This document shows positions 1 through 9,150 of a DNA stretch of 64,000 nucleotides, in pieces. The first letter of the stretch is position 1, and the number at the start of each line of letters is the position of its first letter. The position numbers were made by a program, and so were the translations under genes. The notes beneath the pieces were generated by a model. The model had not been told where the DNA came from. It searched no databases and saw only the letters and a program-made list of their open reading frames with translations. Origin of the DNA: Sideroxydans sp. (lineage in GTDB: Bacteria; Pseudomonadota; Gammaproteobacteria; Burkholderiales; Gallionellaceae); contig JAQTUV010000002.1 of assembly GCA_028707175.1 (NCBI GenBank), forward strand, positions 528,508 to 592,507, given 5' to 3'.

Positions 1-14
1 CGGCATCCATTTCT

Positions 15-1742
15 TTAAGCAGCATTCAATCTATCTAACAATTCGCGGATCTTGATGGGATCGTCCGCACGCAATATCTTCTGCGTGAGTGCGCTGATCT
101 CGGTCAAGCTGGTGGTCAACACACGCTGCTTACTGGCAAGCAACTGGGCAGGATGCATGGAGAATTGGCGCAAACCGAAACCCAAAAGCAGGCGTGTGTA
201 AGCCAACTCGCCCGCCATTTCCCCGCAAACTGACACAGGAACGTTGGCCTTGTTTGCGCCGCTGATGACTTGAGATAGCAGTTGCAGAATGGCGGGATGT
301 AAGGGGTCGTATAAGTGTGCGACCTCTTCATCAGTACGGTCGATCGCTAGTGTGTATTGGATCAAGTCATTGGTGCCGATGGACAGAAAATCCAGCTTTT
401 TAACGAACACATTGAGTGCCAGTGCAGCAGCAGGAATTTCGATCATGCCGCCTATCGGCACATCGGCTTTGTACTCGACACCTTGTGCAGCCAATTCTTG
501 TTTCACACTTTCAATGATGTGCAAGGTTTGGATAATTTCAGATGCGCCTGACAGCATCGGCACCAATATTTTCAGATTGCCATAGATCGATGCGCGAAAC
601 AGCGCGCGTAGCTGTACACGGAACAATTGTGGTTCTGCCAAGCACAAGCGGATGGCACGTAATCCCAAGGCGGGATTGCTGGCGACGCGAGTGGCACCTT
701 TGAGCTGTTTGTCTGCACCTAGATCGTAGGTGCGGATGGTGACGGGCAGGTCACCCATGCCTTCCAGCACGGTGCGATAAGCAATGAACTGCTCCTCCTC
801 ATCGGGCAAGTCGTCACGATTGAGAAATAAGAATTCACTGCGAAATAGACCGACTCCCGCCGCGCCATTTTCGAGGACTTGCGGCAAATCTGACGGCAGC
901 TCAATGTTGGCTTGCAACTCGATGCGTGTGCCATCCAAGGTGGTGGCTCGTGCGGTGCGCAGGCGTTTGAGTTTTTGTTTTTCCAGTGCCAGTTCTGCTT
1001 GGCGTAGTTTGTATTCCGCCAGCAGATTTTTATCTGGATTGATGATGACTACACCTTGCTCACCATCGACGATAAGCATGTCGCGATCTTTGATGAGCTC
1101 GCGTGCGTTGTGCAGACCAACCACGCAGGGCTTGTTCAAGCCGCGCGCCACGATAGCTGTGTGCGAAGTTGCCCCGCCTAGGTCGGTGAGGATGGCGCAG
1201 AACTGGTGCGGTGTTAGTTGGATCAGATCGGCGGGGCTGACATCGTGTGCCACCAGCACCATCTCGATATCGTGTTGTGGTGTAGGGGGTACATGACCGG
1301 GATGGCCGCTCAATACTTTGAGTACGCGCTCAACGACTTGAATGACGTCGGTCTTGCGCTCGCGCAGGTAGGCATCATCGAAGGCTTCGAACTGTGCGAC
1401 CAGCGTATCCATCTGGGTCTTCAGTGCCCATTCCGCATTGCAATGTTCGTGCTGGATCATGTCGCGTGCAGCATGGCTGATGTGTTCATCGCTCAAGATC
1501 ATCAAATGAAGATCAAGGAAAGCATCAAATTCAGCGGCTGCCTGTTGCGGACGGTTCTCGCGCAATGCGGAGAGCTCGGCATGTGTGGTCTTGAGGGCTT
1601 TCTCTAAGCGTGAGACTTCTTCAGCGAGGAGATTCTTTGGCAATACGTAATGCACGACTTCGAGAGAGGTGTGCGAGACGAGGTGCGCATGGCCAATGGC
1701 GATGCCATTAGAAACAGGCAATCCATGAATCGTAAAGGTCAT
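15..1742 (-). CDS. ptsI: PTS enzyme I (phosphoenolpyruvate-protein phosphotransferase)
   Basis: Enzyme I takes phosphate from PEP and passes it to HPr. The 575-residue length is normal for the family. The N-terminal HPr-binding and phosphohistidine domains carry the active-site motif GGATSHTAIVARGL near residues 188-201. The C-terminal PEP-binding barrel shows GLFRSEFLF, GLRAIR and the SIGTNDLIQYTLAIDR signature. The start overlaps the ptsH stop as ATGA, so the two are translationally coupled. No EIIB or EIIC lies nearby, so this is probably a regulatory phosphorelay and not a sugar importer; this is inferred from the window only. Confidence 0.97.
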   Translation of the reverse strand: MTFTIHGLPVSNGIAIGHAHLVSHTSLEVVHYVLPKNLLAEEVSRLEKALKTTHAELSALRENRPQQAAAEFDAFLDLHLMILSDEHISHAARDMIQHEHCNAEWALKTQMDTLVAQFEAFDDAYLRERKTDVIQVVERVLKVLSGHPGHVPPTPQHDIEMVLVAHDVSPADLIQLTPHQFCAILTDLGGATSHTAIVARGLNKPCVVGLHNARELIKDRDMLIVDGEQGVVIINPDKNLLAEYKLRQAELALEKQKLKRLRTARATTLDGTRIELQANIELPSDLPQVLENGAAGVGLFRSEFLFLNRDDLPDEEEQFIAYRTVLEGMGDLPVTIRTYDLGADKQLKGATRVASNPALGLRAIRLCLAEPQLFRVQLRALFRASIYGNLKILVPMLSGASEIIQTLHIIESVKQELAAQGVEYKADVPIGGMIEIPAAALALNVFVKKLDFLSIGTNDLIQYTLAIDRTDEEVAHLYDPLHPAILQLLSQVISGANKANVPVSVCGEMAGELAYTRLLLGFGLRQFSMHPAQLLASKQRVLTTSLTEISALTQKILRADDPIKIRELLDRLNAA

Positions 1743-2008
1743 TCGCCTTCCCCGAAATAATCATTGATAAGCGCGAGCAGTGCGCTCATCGCCTCTTCTT
1801 CGCGTTCGCCATTGGTCTCAATGGAGACGGTTGTACCCTTGGCGGCAGCCAGCATCATCACGCCCATGATGCTCTTAGCATTGATGCGCCTACCGTTGCG
1901 CGACATCCATACTTCACACGGGAATTGCGAGGCAAGCTGGGTGAGCTTCGCCGATGCACGCGCGTGAAGCCCCAGTTTGTTGATGATTTGAGCGTCTTGA
2001 TTCTGCAT
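1739..2008 (-). CDS. ptsH: PTS phosphocarrier protein HPr
   Basis: The 89-residue protein shuttles phosphate between enzyme I and EIIA. NKLGLHARASAKL contains the phosphorylated His (about residue 15), and NAKSIMGVMMLAA contains the conserved regulatory Ser near residue 46 that HPr kinase modifies in organisms having it. GGAAT precedes the ATG. The gene sits 8 bp after the EIIA stop and overlaps ptsI by 4 bp, so all three form one operon. Confidence 0.96.
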   Translation of the reverse strand: MQNQDAQIINKLGLHARASAKLTQLASQFPCEVWMSRNGRRINAKSIMGVMMLAAAKGTTVSIETNGEREEEAMSALLALINDYFGEGE

Positions 2009-2016
2009 GCTGATTC

Positions 2017-2409
2017 CTAATTATCTAAGTCCATTCGAACAATACATTCGCGACCACCATTGAGGGCGATCTGCGCCAGTTCCGGCATGGTTTTGTTGGG
2101 GTGGCAGACTACACGCAACAGCATTGGCAGGTTCACTCCTGCTACACCCATGATGTGTTCTTCGCGACAGAGTTGACGCGCCACATTGCTGGGCGTCGCA
2201 CCGAAGATGTCCGCTAGGATGAGTACGCCATTACCTTTATTTAGCTGCTCAACGAGGGCGTGACCTTCAGCGAGTTTTGCTTGCGGATCATCGTCGGCAT
2301 AGACAGACAGCACTTTGAGGAAATCGGGTACTTCACCCAACACATGTTTGACACAATCGACCAGACTTTCGCCCAAGCTATTGTGAGCCACAACCAAAAT
2401 GCCAGACAT
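2017..2409 (-). CDS. PTS EIIA component, mannose/fructose (EIIA-Man) family
   Basis: The 130-residue EIIA domain starts MSGILVVAHNSLGESL, with the conserved phosphoacceptor His at residue 9. It receives phosphate from HPr. The ORF track starts 25 codons upstream, but the ATG at 2409 has GGAGGTG five bases before it and overlaps the stop of the preceding small gene as TGATG. Standalone EIIA-Man proteins next to ptsH-ptsI are common in betaproteobacteria lacking a full sugar permease, where they act in regulation. Confidence 0.92.
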   Translation of the reverse strand: MSGILVVAHNSLGESLVDCVKHVLGEVPDFLKVLSVYADDDPQAKLAEGHALVEQLNKGNGVLILADIFGATPSNVARQLCREEHIMGVAGVNLPMLLRVVCHPNKTMPELAQIALNGGRECIVRMDLDN

Positions 2410-2609
2410 CAAACACCTCCCAAAGAACGAATCAATAAAGCCACGCTGATAAGCGCAACGACAATTCCCACAGCAACGATCCAACGCGCTGCCTTTGAAT
2501 CTTTAGCGTGTTGTACCTCTTCGGCTTCTGCCATTGCGCGTACTTGTTTTAACGCATGCGCCGCCGCCGTACGTTGGATGTTCTTTTGCAGAAGGTCGTC
2601 ATCACTCAT
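2409..2609 (-). CDS. Small single-pass membrane protein of unknown function
   Basis: This 66-residue protein has a charged, Ala-rich helical N-terminus (about residues 5-40) and one C-terminal transmembrane helix, WIVAVGIVVALISVALLI (residues 43-60), ending in RSLGGV. It lies between apbE (4-bp overlap) and the EIIA gene (stop and start share one base), so it is co-translated with both. I do not recognise the family. The tight packing supports it as a real gene. Confidence 0.7.
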   Translation of the reverse strand: MSDDDLLQKNIQRTAAAHALKQVRAMAEAEEVQHAKDSKAARWIVAVGIVVALISVALLIRSLGGV

Positions 2610-3634
2610 GGCTCGATACGATATTGTGTTTTGCTATCTACGAATTCTAGCCGTTTCTGCATGGCGGCGGTGAGGTGGACTACGTCATCGGCATCAATGA
2701 GTAACGCTTCATCGAGTCGCATCTTGTTTGCAGCGCTGCGCCAGCCAGCGACACCGGAGATGTACAAAGGCTTGGATGAGGCATCGGACAGTAAGCCTGC
2801 ATGTTGTCCGTGTGTGATGATGGTGACTGCCTGTACACCTTGAACGGGGTAGCCGTTGCGTGGATCGATGAGGTGGCAATAACGTTTCCCGTCCACCTCG
2901 AAGTAACGCTGATAGTCGCCCGAGGTGCCGACCGCCTCGCCATCGCGCAATTCCAATGTTGCCAATGCACCCGGTTTGCGCGGATGTTGGATGCCCACGC
3001 GCCACGGACGTTTGCCATGTGAACCGAGCGCCAGCACATTGCCGCCGATATTGATGAGCGCATCGTTGATGCCCTGCTGTTTGAGGATGGCAGCCGCGCG
3101 ATCGAGCGCATAACCTTTGGCGTATCCACCGAGGTCGAGCTTCACGTTCTTGTTCTTGCTTTGCACTTCATTGACCGAGATCGTCAGGTCGCTCATCTGC
3201 GGGTTCGCCTTCACCAGCGCAGTGATTTTCTTTTCATCGGGAAGCACGGCTTTGAAGTCGTCCGCTTGGAATCCCCAAGTCTGGATGAGCCCGCCGATGG
3301 TCGGGTTGAACAGACCTTCCGACTGTGCAGAGACTCGCGCTGCGTCTTGCAGCATCGCAGCCAATTCGGGAGAGACCGTTTGGTGTTTGCCTTGCGCGAT
3401 GGCGCTGTTCAGCCCATTCAACTCAGAAGGTTTCCACGCGTGCAGCAAGTCATGCAGACGTTGGAACTCGTGCATCACATCGGTGATGCCCTGTTTGGCG
3501 TGCGTCTCTTCCACACCAAACACGGTGACCTCGACCAGTGTGCCGAACACATAGCCCTGTTCTTGATAGATGGGTTCTTTGCCACAGGCGCTGAGCAAGA
3601 AGCTCAGCAAGAGCAACACGGCGGAGCGGATCAT
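2606..3634 (-). CDS. apbE: FAD:protein FMN transferase (ApbE)
   Basis: ApbE covalently attaches FMN to a Thr in target proteins such as RnfG and RnfD, working on the periplasmic side. The 342-residue protein opens with a lipoprotein signal (LLLLSFLLSACGKEP, lipobox Cys near residue 18). The family signatures DLGGYAKGYALDRA and HLIDPRNGYPV are present. The gene overlaps gshA by 4 bp upstream and the small membrane gene downstream. Its likely targets are encoded in this window at 35-37 kb: RnfG (AGATVTSKA) and RnfD (FTGATPL) both have the acceptor-type motif. Confidence 0.96.
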   Translation of the reverse strand: MIRSAVLLLLSFLLSACGKEPIYQEQGYVFGTLVEVTVFGVEETHAKQGITDVMHEFQRLHDLLHAWKPSELNGLNSAIAQGKHQTVSPELAAMLQDAARVSAQSEGLFNPTIGGLIQTWGFQADDFKAVLPDEKKITALVKANPQMSDLTISVNEVQSKNKNVKLDLGGYAKGYALDRAAAILKQQGINDALINIGGNVLALGSHGKRPWRVGIQHPRKPGALATLELRDGEAVGTSGDYQRYFEVDGKRYCHLIDPRNGYPVQGVQAVTIITHGQHAGLLSDASSKPLYISGVAGWRSAANKMRLDEALLIDADDVVHLTAAMQKRLEFVDSKTQYRIEP

Positions 3635-4905
3635 TCTGCCGTCAGCTCTTCCAGTTCGAAAGAGGCCGCCAACATCGCCAGCCTTGCCACCACACCGTAG
3701 GCGTAGAAGCGGTTAGGCGTATCGTCTGGCGCACAATCAGGATTGGGCAAGATGCAGCATTGTTCGAATGCCAGCGGCTCGAAGCGCATGCCGGGTGCAT
3801 TCAAGTTCTCATCCACACCGCGATCGGTATGCACACGGTAGAAACCACCGACCACATAGCGGTCGATCATGTACACCACAGGCTCGGCGACTGCGCCGTT
3901 CAAGTCTTCAAAGGTATAGACCCCTTCTTGCACCAGCACGTCGGAGACTTGCATACCCTCTTTAACGACAGCCATCTTGTTGCGCTGTTTGCGGTTGAGG
4001 TCGCGCACTTCGCTGGCATCTTTTACCGACATGATGCCCATGCCATACGTGCCTGCATCGGCTTTCACGATGACGAAGGGGTCGTGCTTCACACCATACT
4101 CGGCGTACTTGGCGCGTGTCTGTTGCAACACCAAGTCTACCTGTGCGGCGAGGCAGTCTTCACCCACACGCTCTTGGAAATTCACTTGGTTGCACACGGC
4201 GAAATAGGGATCGATCAACCAAGGATCGATAGAAAGCATCTCCGCGAAACTGTTAGCTACCTGATGGTATGCCGCGAAATGTTTGGACTTGCGGCGCACA
4301 TACCAGCCTGCTGCCAATGGCGGTAACACCGTCTGTTCCAAGTTCTTCAAGATGTCCGGCGCACCTGCAGAGAGGTCGTTGTTCAGTAACACTACGCAAG
4401 GATCGAAGCCTTCCACACCTAGACGATTGCCTCTGCGCTCCAACGGCTCCAGCGTGAGCGAACTACCGTTGGTCAGCTCTAATGTGGTGGGTGCGGTGAT
4501 CTCGGGTAACAGCGAGCCGATGCGTACATTCAATCCTGCCTGCCGCAACATCAGCGCCAACTGAGCCACGTTTTGCAGATAGAACTGGTTGCGCGTGTGG
4601 TTCTCAGGGATGAGTAATACGCCGCGCGCCTCAGGGCACACCTTTTCCAAGGTACTTTGTACGGCATGCACACACAAGGGCAAGAATTCGGGATTGAGAT
4701 TGTTGAAACCGCCGGGGAATAAGTTGGTATCCACCGGCGCTAGCTTGAAACCGCTATTGCGCAGATCGACCGAGCTATAGATCGGCGGCGTGTGCTCCTG
4801 CCATTGCGTGCGGAACCAATGCTCGATGGTGGGCTGTGCGGTGAGGATGCGTCGCTCCAATTCCAGCAACGGGCCTTTTAATGCGGTGGTGAGATGCGGG
4901 ACCAT
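3631..4905 (-). CDS. gshA: Glutamate-cysteine ligase, Acidithiobacillus/Thiobacillus type
   Basis: This enzyme makes gamma-glutamylcysteine, the first step of glutathione synthesis. The 424-residue protein resembles the proteobacterial GshA type first defined in Thiobacillus ferrooxidans, distinct from the E. coli type. Recognisable stretches are YSSVDLRNSGFKLAPVDTN near the N-terminus, IVKADAGTYGMGIM (ATP-grasp-like, about residue 275) and MYMIDRYVVGGFYRVH-like sequence near residue 345. It is the first gene of the gshA-apbE-PTS operon. No strong Shine-Dalgarno sequence is visible before the start, which is taken from the ORF. Confidence 0.9.
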   Translation of the reverse strand: MVPHLTTALKGPLLELERRILTAQPTIEHWFRTQWQEHTPPIYSSVDLRNSGFKLAPVDTNLFPGGFNNLNPEFLPLCVHAVQSTLEKVCPEARGVLLIPENHTRNQFYLQNVAQLALMLRQAGLNVRIGSLLPEITAPTTLELTNGSSLTLEPLERRGNRLGVEGFDPCVVLLNNDLSAGAPDILKNLEQTVLPPLAAGWYVRRKSKHFAAYHQVANSFAEMLSIDPWLIDPYFAVCNQVNFQERVGEDCLAAQVDLVLQQTRAKYAEYGVKHDPFVIVKADAGTYGMGIMSVKDASEVRDLNRKQRNKMAVVKEGMQVSDVLVQEGVYTFEDLNGAVAEPVVYMIDRYVVGGFYRVHTDRGVDENLNAPGMRFEPLAFEQCCILPNPDCAPDDTPNRFYAYGVVARLAMLAASFELEELTAE

Positions 4906-4960
4906 GATGTGCTCGAAGGTTGATGAGTGAGCATTCTATCTGATGCGGCGGGACAAAATG

Positions 4961-4987
4961 AAACCGCCCGCGCGGGGCGGGCGGTTT
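4961..4987. terminator. GC-rich hairpin between gene 5051-6925 and gshA
   Basis: AAACCGCCCG pairs with CGGGCGGTTT across a short loop, giving a long GC-rich stem ending in TTT on either strand. It lies between the 3' end of the TIG/Fn3 lipoprotein gene and the start of gshA, both minus strand, so it probably ends transcription of the lipoprotein gene. The T-run is short. Confidence 0.6.
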
Positions 4988-5050
4988 ATGGCATCGGAGA
5001 AACGTAGGGCGGGCAAGCATTGCCCACCCTACCGGGCAAAACCTTTGCCC

Positions 5051-6925
5051 CTATTTGCACGAAAAACTACCTACATCACTTGGCCCATAATAGGTAATTC
5101 CAGACAACACTCCACTGGAATTCCACGATACGGCGATATAACTACCATCCCAATTCGTATTGCTAGGGTTAATAGCTCTATATAGTGGGAAGTTTGTATT
5201 TTCAGTGACCATAGATGTGTTTGCACCAGCCATCACAATTGTTCGGGTGGCTGTGCCGTCGGTTGCAGTTAGCACACCTGTAGCAGAATCGTAGGACGCA
5301 CTACAAACCGTTCCAGCGGGTGTCGTACCTCCAGAAGCTGTATTGGTTAGTGTCAGATTCTGGAAAGAGGGCACGACAGCGGCAGAGCAGTAAGTGTGAT
5401 AAACGAGACCAGAAAGAATTCCTGTCCCTGGGGTATGCGTCGTACAGAGATTTGTGGAGAACACTGGAGGGTTGGTTGCCGAGATTCCCCCACCTGCCGC
5501 CGTGGTCGTAGCAGACGCGTCAGGCGTAGGCATGCTTTGAAGTGCGGCATTGACTGTTGCGACCCTGTAATAGTAAGTAGTACCAGCCGTTAGGCCAGTG
5601 TCGTTATAGCTTGTACCAGTGATGGGCGTTGCGGTGATCTTGTTGGCCAAACTGGTTGCAACGTATGCGGCATTTGCTCGATATATGTTATAGCCCGTTG
5701 CATTTGCCGCCGCTGTCCAATTCAAATTAACTTGAGATGAAGAGATCGTTGTTGCGGTCAGCCCTGTTGGCACTGCAGGAACTGTCGCCCCAGGAGTCGT
5801 CACCGTAAAAGTCCCTACAGTGACTGGCGTACCCGACGTCCCGCCGACAGTGATGGTGTGGGTACCTGCTGCCAAGCCTGCCGGTACTGTGAAAGTGATG
5901 CTGGTATTGCTTACGTTGGTGTATGGGCCTCCCGCATTGGTTGTTCCGAACTTGAAGGCAGGTGCTGGCGGAAAACCAGAGACGAGATTTGTTCCAGTAA
6001 CAGTTACCGAAGTACCTACTGCACCAGTCGTTGGATTGAAGCCTGTGATCGATGGAGTTGGCGCTACCGACCCTCCGCTTCCACCTATCGCACCACCCAA
6101 CGAACCGCTAGGCAAAGTGAATGTTGGGATTGTTGGAGGCGTTGCGCCAACGGGAAGCACACTTGATGCGCCGCCGTTGATCGCACCTAAAGCATTGTTG
6201 AAAGCGGACTGAGGAATGACCGCATTCACCGCACTACCTGCCGCCAACTGAGAAGCGATATTTTGCAAACGTGCGGGCAGATTAGCACCTGCGCCTTGCT
6301 GATTGATGACATGAGCCAAAGCGGTGAGTTTTAGGGTTGTGATGTTTGAGGTTTGTCCTTGCGCATTGAACACAGGCGCAGTCATGGCTTCCCCATAAGT
6401 CGAGCCTAATACGCTACTTGCCGCGCCCGTGATCGCCGCTACCGCTGAGGCTGCACTGAAGCCACTCGCAGGTAACATCGTTCTAGCCAACTCAGTCACG
6501 ACTGTGACAGGAACACCAGAAGAAGCTTGTGCATCTGTTGCGGCTGGGATCAAACCACGCAACGGTGCACCTGCAGAAATAGTACCTGTTGCACCTACGC
6601 CACTGGTTTCATCTAAGAACGTACCAGACACCTCAATGGTCAATGGATATGCCACATTCGCCGGATAAGTCACCGAAGCCACACCGCTGGCATTGATGGT
6701 GCCGCCCGCACTAAGCGTGACCGCATTGCCGTTGGCATCGGTGAGAGTCACCGTACCGCTGGTGAACATGCCTTTGTAGGGAGTGATGGTCGTGGTTGTG
6801 GTTGCAGCTGAGCTGCTGCCGCTGGAGGAGCTACCTCCTCCGCATCCTGCAAGAATCAAGGCGGCTACGGCGGTCAGGGCAAAGCCGAGTTCGGTTGCTT
6901 TGCGTAGGCTGGGGGTGAGGTGCAT
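5051..6925 (-). CDS. Surface lipoprotein with TIG/IPT and fibronectin type III domains
   Basis: The 624-residue protein starts with a signal and lipobox (AVAALILAGCGGGSSSSGSS), then a Ser/Thr-rich linker. An N-terminal region of about 250 residues is unrecognised. It is followed by an IPT/TIG Ig-like domain (ITGFNPTTGAVGTSVTVTG, about residues 290-375) and a fibronectin type III domain (VPTGLTATTISSSQVNLNWT, about 385-475). A C-terminal domain of about 140 residues is unrecognised and ends SFSCK. Such proteins are usually exported structural or adhesive proteins; the specific role is unknown. Confidence 0.85.
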   Translation of the reverse strand: MHLTPSLRKATELGFALTAVAALILAGCGGGSSSSGSSSAATTTTTITPYKGMFTSGTVTLTDANGNAVTLSAGGTINASGVASVTYPANVAYPLTIEVSGTFLDETSGVGATGTISAGAPLRGLIPAATDAQASSGVPVTVVTELARTMLPASGFSAASAVAAITGAASSVLGSTYGEAMTAPVFNAQGQTSNITTLKLTALAHVINQQGAGANLPARLQNIASQLAAGSAVNAVIPQSAFNNALGAINGGASSVLPVGATPPTIPTFTLPSGSLGGAIGGSGGSVAPTPSITGFNPTTGAVGTSVTVTGTNLVSGFPPAPAFKFGTTNAGGPYTNVSNTSITFTVPAGLAAGTHTITVGGTSGTPVTVGTFTVTTPGATVPAVPTGLTATTISSSQVNLNWTAAANATGYNIYRANAAYVATSLANKITATPITGTSYNDTGLTAGTTYYYRVATVNAALQSMPTPDASATTTAAGGGISATNPPVFSTNLCTTHTPGTGILSGLVYHTYCSAAVVPSFQNLTLTNTASGGTTPAGTVCSASYDSATGVLTATDGTATRTIVMAGANTSMVTENTNFPLYRAINPSNTNWDGSYIAVSWNSSGVLSGITYYGPSDVGSFSCK

Positions 6926-6990
6926 GGTGTGTTTCCTAGTAAGAAGTTAAAGATTAAGTAAGTTGTGTCAAATCAAAAAGTCAGCAGCAT

Positions 6991-7845
6991 TTAAAAGTAC
7001 CAACCCGCGCCGAGCGAAAAGATATTGGCCTTGTAGTCGAGTTTGTATGAGCTCTTGCTTCCGGGATTGTCAGACAGGTAGTCACGAACTTGTTTGAACG
7101 AAGCTTTTAGGCGGATATTGTTGGTCAACGTCCAAACAGCCCCCCCTTCAAAATGGCTATATCTAGGCTGTTTGCGAATGATGTTGATGGGGCCGAATGC
7201 AAAATCACCATACACCGCCACCGAGTCCAGCGGATTAAAGGTTGCCGAAACATCTAGAGGGAATGAGGTTGATACGTAGTCGTATCCAGAACCCGAATAC
7301 GTGTTTGTTGAGGGAGCAGGATTGAGGTAGTTGGAACGTAGGTGATAATTAATTACACCATAGCCTAATGCATACGAAAGTGGAGCACTTTCCATCCCCC
7401 AAAGTTTTCCGTGATACTCCAGACCCCACATGGCAGGGGCTGGGTCGGTGTTTTTTTTCGTCCACAGTTGCGAGGCATGACCCTCACTCGACCAGAAAAA
7501 ACGATACAACTCTCCGTCATTGGCAACAGGATGGGGTTGCTCCCATGAGTAGGTATAGGTCGTGTCATGTGTCCTACCTAGCCATATATCTTGAGATTTT
7601 TCCTTGGCCGCTTTTTCGCGGGATAACTCTTGATTTACAGCACCAGCCAATGTGGCTGACATTGCGCCAGTACTATCGAGTAGTGACACCGAATGTAGAT
7701 TCAAGGTGAAGGCTGAACCAGATGTTGGTGTATATCCGAAAGTCTGGTGCTCATACATCAATGCATTGTCTCCGGCGAATGCCGTGAACGAAGCCGTTGC
7801 CGCTAAGCCTAACAAGCTAAGAGAAAGGATGTTTTTTTGATTCAT
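6991..7845 (-). CDS. Predicted outer-membrane beta-barrel protein
   Basis: The 284-residue protein has a clean Sec signal (LSLSLLGLAATASFTAFAGD, cleavage after AFA), alternating aromatic/polar strands, and a C-terminal WYF ending typical of outer-membrane barrels recognised by BamA. I do not recognise the family. Its neighbour 7893-9044 is also exported and on the same strand, 47 bp away with a hairpin between, so they may be expressed together. Confidence 0.72.
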   Translation of the reverse strand: MNQKNILSLSLLGLAATASFTAFAGDNALMYEHQTFGYTPTSGSAFTLNLHSVSLLDSTGAMSATLAGAVNQELSREKAAKEKSQDIWLGRTHDTTYTYSWEQPHPVANDGELYRFFWSSEGHASQLWTKKNTDPAPAMWGLEYHGKLWGMESAPLSYALGYGVINYHLRSNYLNPAPSTNTYSGSGYDYVSTSFPLDVSATFNPLDSVAVYGDFAFGPINIIRKQPRYSHFEGGAVWTLTNNIRLKASFKQVRDYLSDNPGSKSSYKLDYKANIFSLGAGWYF

Positions 7846-7865
7846 GTGCTACTCCTGAAATGGAA

Positions 7866-7883
7866 ACGGGCGCATCGCGCCCG
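7866..7883. terminator. Short GC hairpin between two exported-protein genes
   Basis: CGGGCG and CGCCCG face each other around a short loop in the 47-bp gap between the lipoprotein gene (ending 7893) and the barrel gene (starting 7845). There is no T-run, so it could be a weak terminator or an mRNA-stabilising hairpin. Confidence 0.4.
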
Positions 7884-7892
7884 CTGTGTTGA

Positions 7893-9044
7893 TTATTTGT
7901 AGTCGGCCTGATGATCCAATACATGCATGATCATTTGCAGATGCGCATCAGTAGATTTTTTGAAGGCGGCGGGGAATTTTGCGGACACGGGTACGACTTC
8001 TTTTTCATCGAGTGCATCCGAGCCTTTTGAGTAATCGACGGTGACTGCACCATCGTCAACTTCAGACCAACGCGTGCCGTAAGCTTTTCCATCAGACATT
8101 AAATCGCCGATGAATCCGGAGCCTTTGCTACCGCGATCTTTAGGCGTAATGACAATTCCATTATCTACAGGGCTACCCCATAAAGTGAATGGAATCTTGG
8201 CACCCACAGGGAAGGCATTGAACGCGGTTAAACGTGTACGGACCATTGGGGAATGTGTTTCGATCAACTCGGTCTTGATGGTGCAAGCGTCGTAGTTAAA
8301 CTTCATTAGTTCGACTTCGAAGCCTACGGTAATAACGCCCGCACCTGATTTTGCGGCGGCATCCATTCGATGTGTAGGAATCGTGCCAGGTAATACCACC
8401 ACATCGAAATCATCGGCAGCGCCAAGTGGCAGGCTATATTCAAACATCGGAATCGCATTAGGTGCGTAAATCGAATAGCCCGCAGAATTTAATTTTCCAA
8501 TGGTCAAGAATGAATTGGGGAGGCGACCCATTACCGCATCCTTGCCATAGGAGTTACTGATATCAGGCGCAGTCAACTCAACATATTTGCCGCTATTCAA
8601 TTTGCCTTTCAGCGCGATGCTGAATTCCGATTGTTTTTGTATGTCGGAAAAATTAACGACTTGGAACCCACGTTTTTTTAAGTCGGCAACAAAGCCCTTA
8701 TACAATTCTTCAGTCACGGATTGAAACAGGGCGTCATCCCCTCTTAATGAGAAAAGATCAACAAAATTCCCTGTGCAATTTTTATCTTGGAGCTCTAGAT
8801 GAGCACCTAGAGTTTCTCTGAAACGAACTTGAAATGCGCCTATCACGAATTTTTTCGTGTCCTTCAAACCATCTCCGTAATAATCAACCTTTAAACCAGA
8901 CTTGATATCCGCACTGGGGGCCTTGGCAGCGGGGTCAAAATTGAACGCCTCTGGCATAGGAGGAGGTAATGCTTTACTTGCACAACCTGTGAAGATGATT
9001 CCTGCAAATAGGATTGAGGCTAGTTTGCCAAATTGAAACACCAT
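7893..9044 (-). CDS. Hypothetical lipoprotein
   Basis: The ORF runs to 9068, but the ATG at 9044 follows GGGAGA with good spacing and starts a proper lipoprotein signal (MVFQFGKLASILFAGIIFTGCAS), so the 383-residue form is chosen. The mature part has no motif I can name. It is transcribed divergently from the sensor kinase at 9151. The 106-bp gap holds the G-rich palindrome (site A), so this gene could be controlled by the adjacent two-component system. Confidence 0.78.
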   Translation of the reverse strand: MVFQFGKLASILFAGIIFTGCASKALPPPMPEAFNFDPAAKAPSADIKSGLKVDYYGDGLKDTKKFVIGAFQVRFRETLGAHLELQDKNCTGNFVDLFSLRGDDALFQSVTEELYKGFVADLKKRGFQVVNFSDIQKQSEFSIALKGKLNSGKYVELTAPDISNSYGKDAVMGRLPNSFLTIGKLNSAGYSIYAPNAIPMFEYSLPLGAADDFDVVVLPGTIPTHRMDAAAKSGAGVITVGFEVELMKFNYDACTIKTELIETHSPMVRTRLTAFNAFPVGAKIPFTLWGSPVDNGIVITPKDRGSKGSGFIGDLMSDGKAYGTRWSEVDDGAVTVDYSKGSDALDEKEVVPVSAKFPAAFKKSTDAHLQMIMHVLDHQADYK

Positions 9045-9124
9045 GGTTATCTCCCTGAGTGGATGCAAATTAAAGTAGGAATATTGCAGGACGTAAGGTA
9101 AGAGTTGCCCAATCAGCGCACAAT

Positions 9125-9145
9125 CCCGCGAATGCGGGGGGTGGC
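9125..9145. promoter_or_regulatory. G-rich palindromic motif, site A
   Basis: The motif CCCGCGAATGCGGGGGGTGG lies in the divergent gap between the lipoprotein gene and the first sensor kinase gene. Near-identical or related copies occur at 31025 (site B, 1 mismatch in 21), 14712 (site D) and 16609 (site C). Its form is CCC, 7-8 bases, then GGGGGGT. A response-regulator operator is the leading inference. At this site the G-run could also serve as the ribosome-binding site of the GTG at 9151. Confidence 0.5.
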
Positions 9146-9150
9146 TTTCG

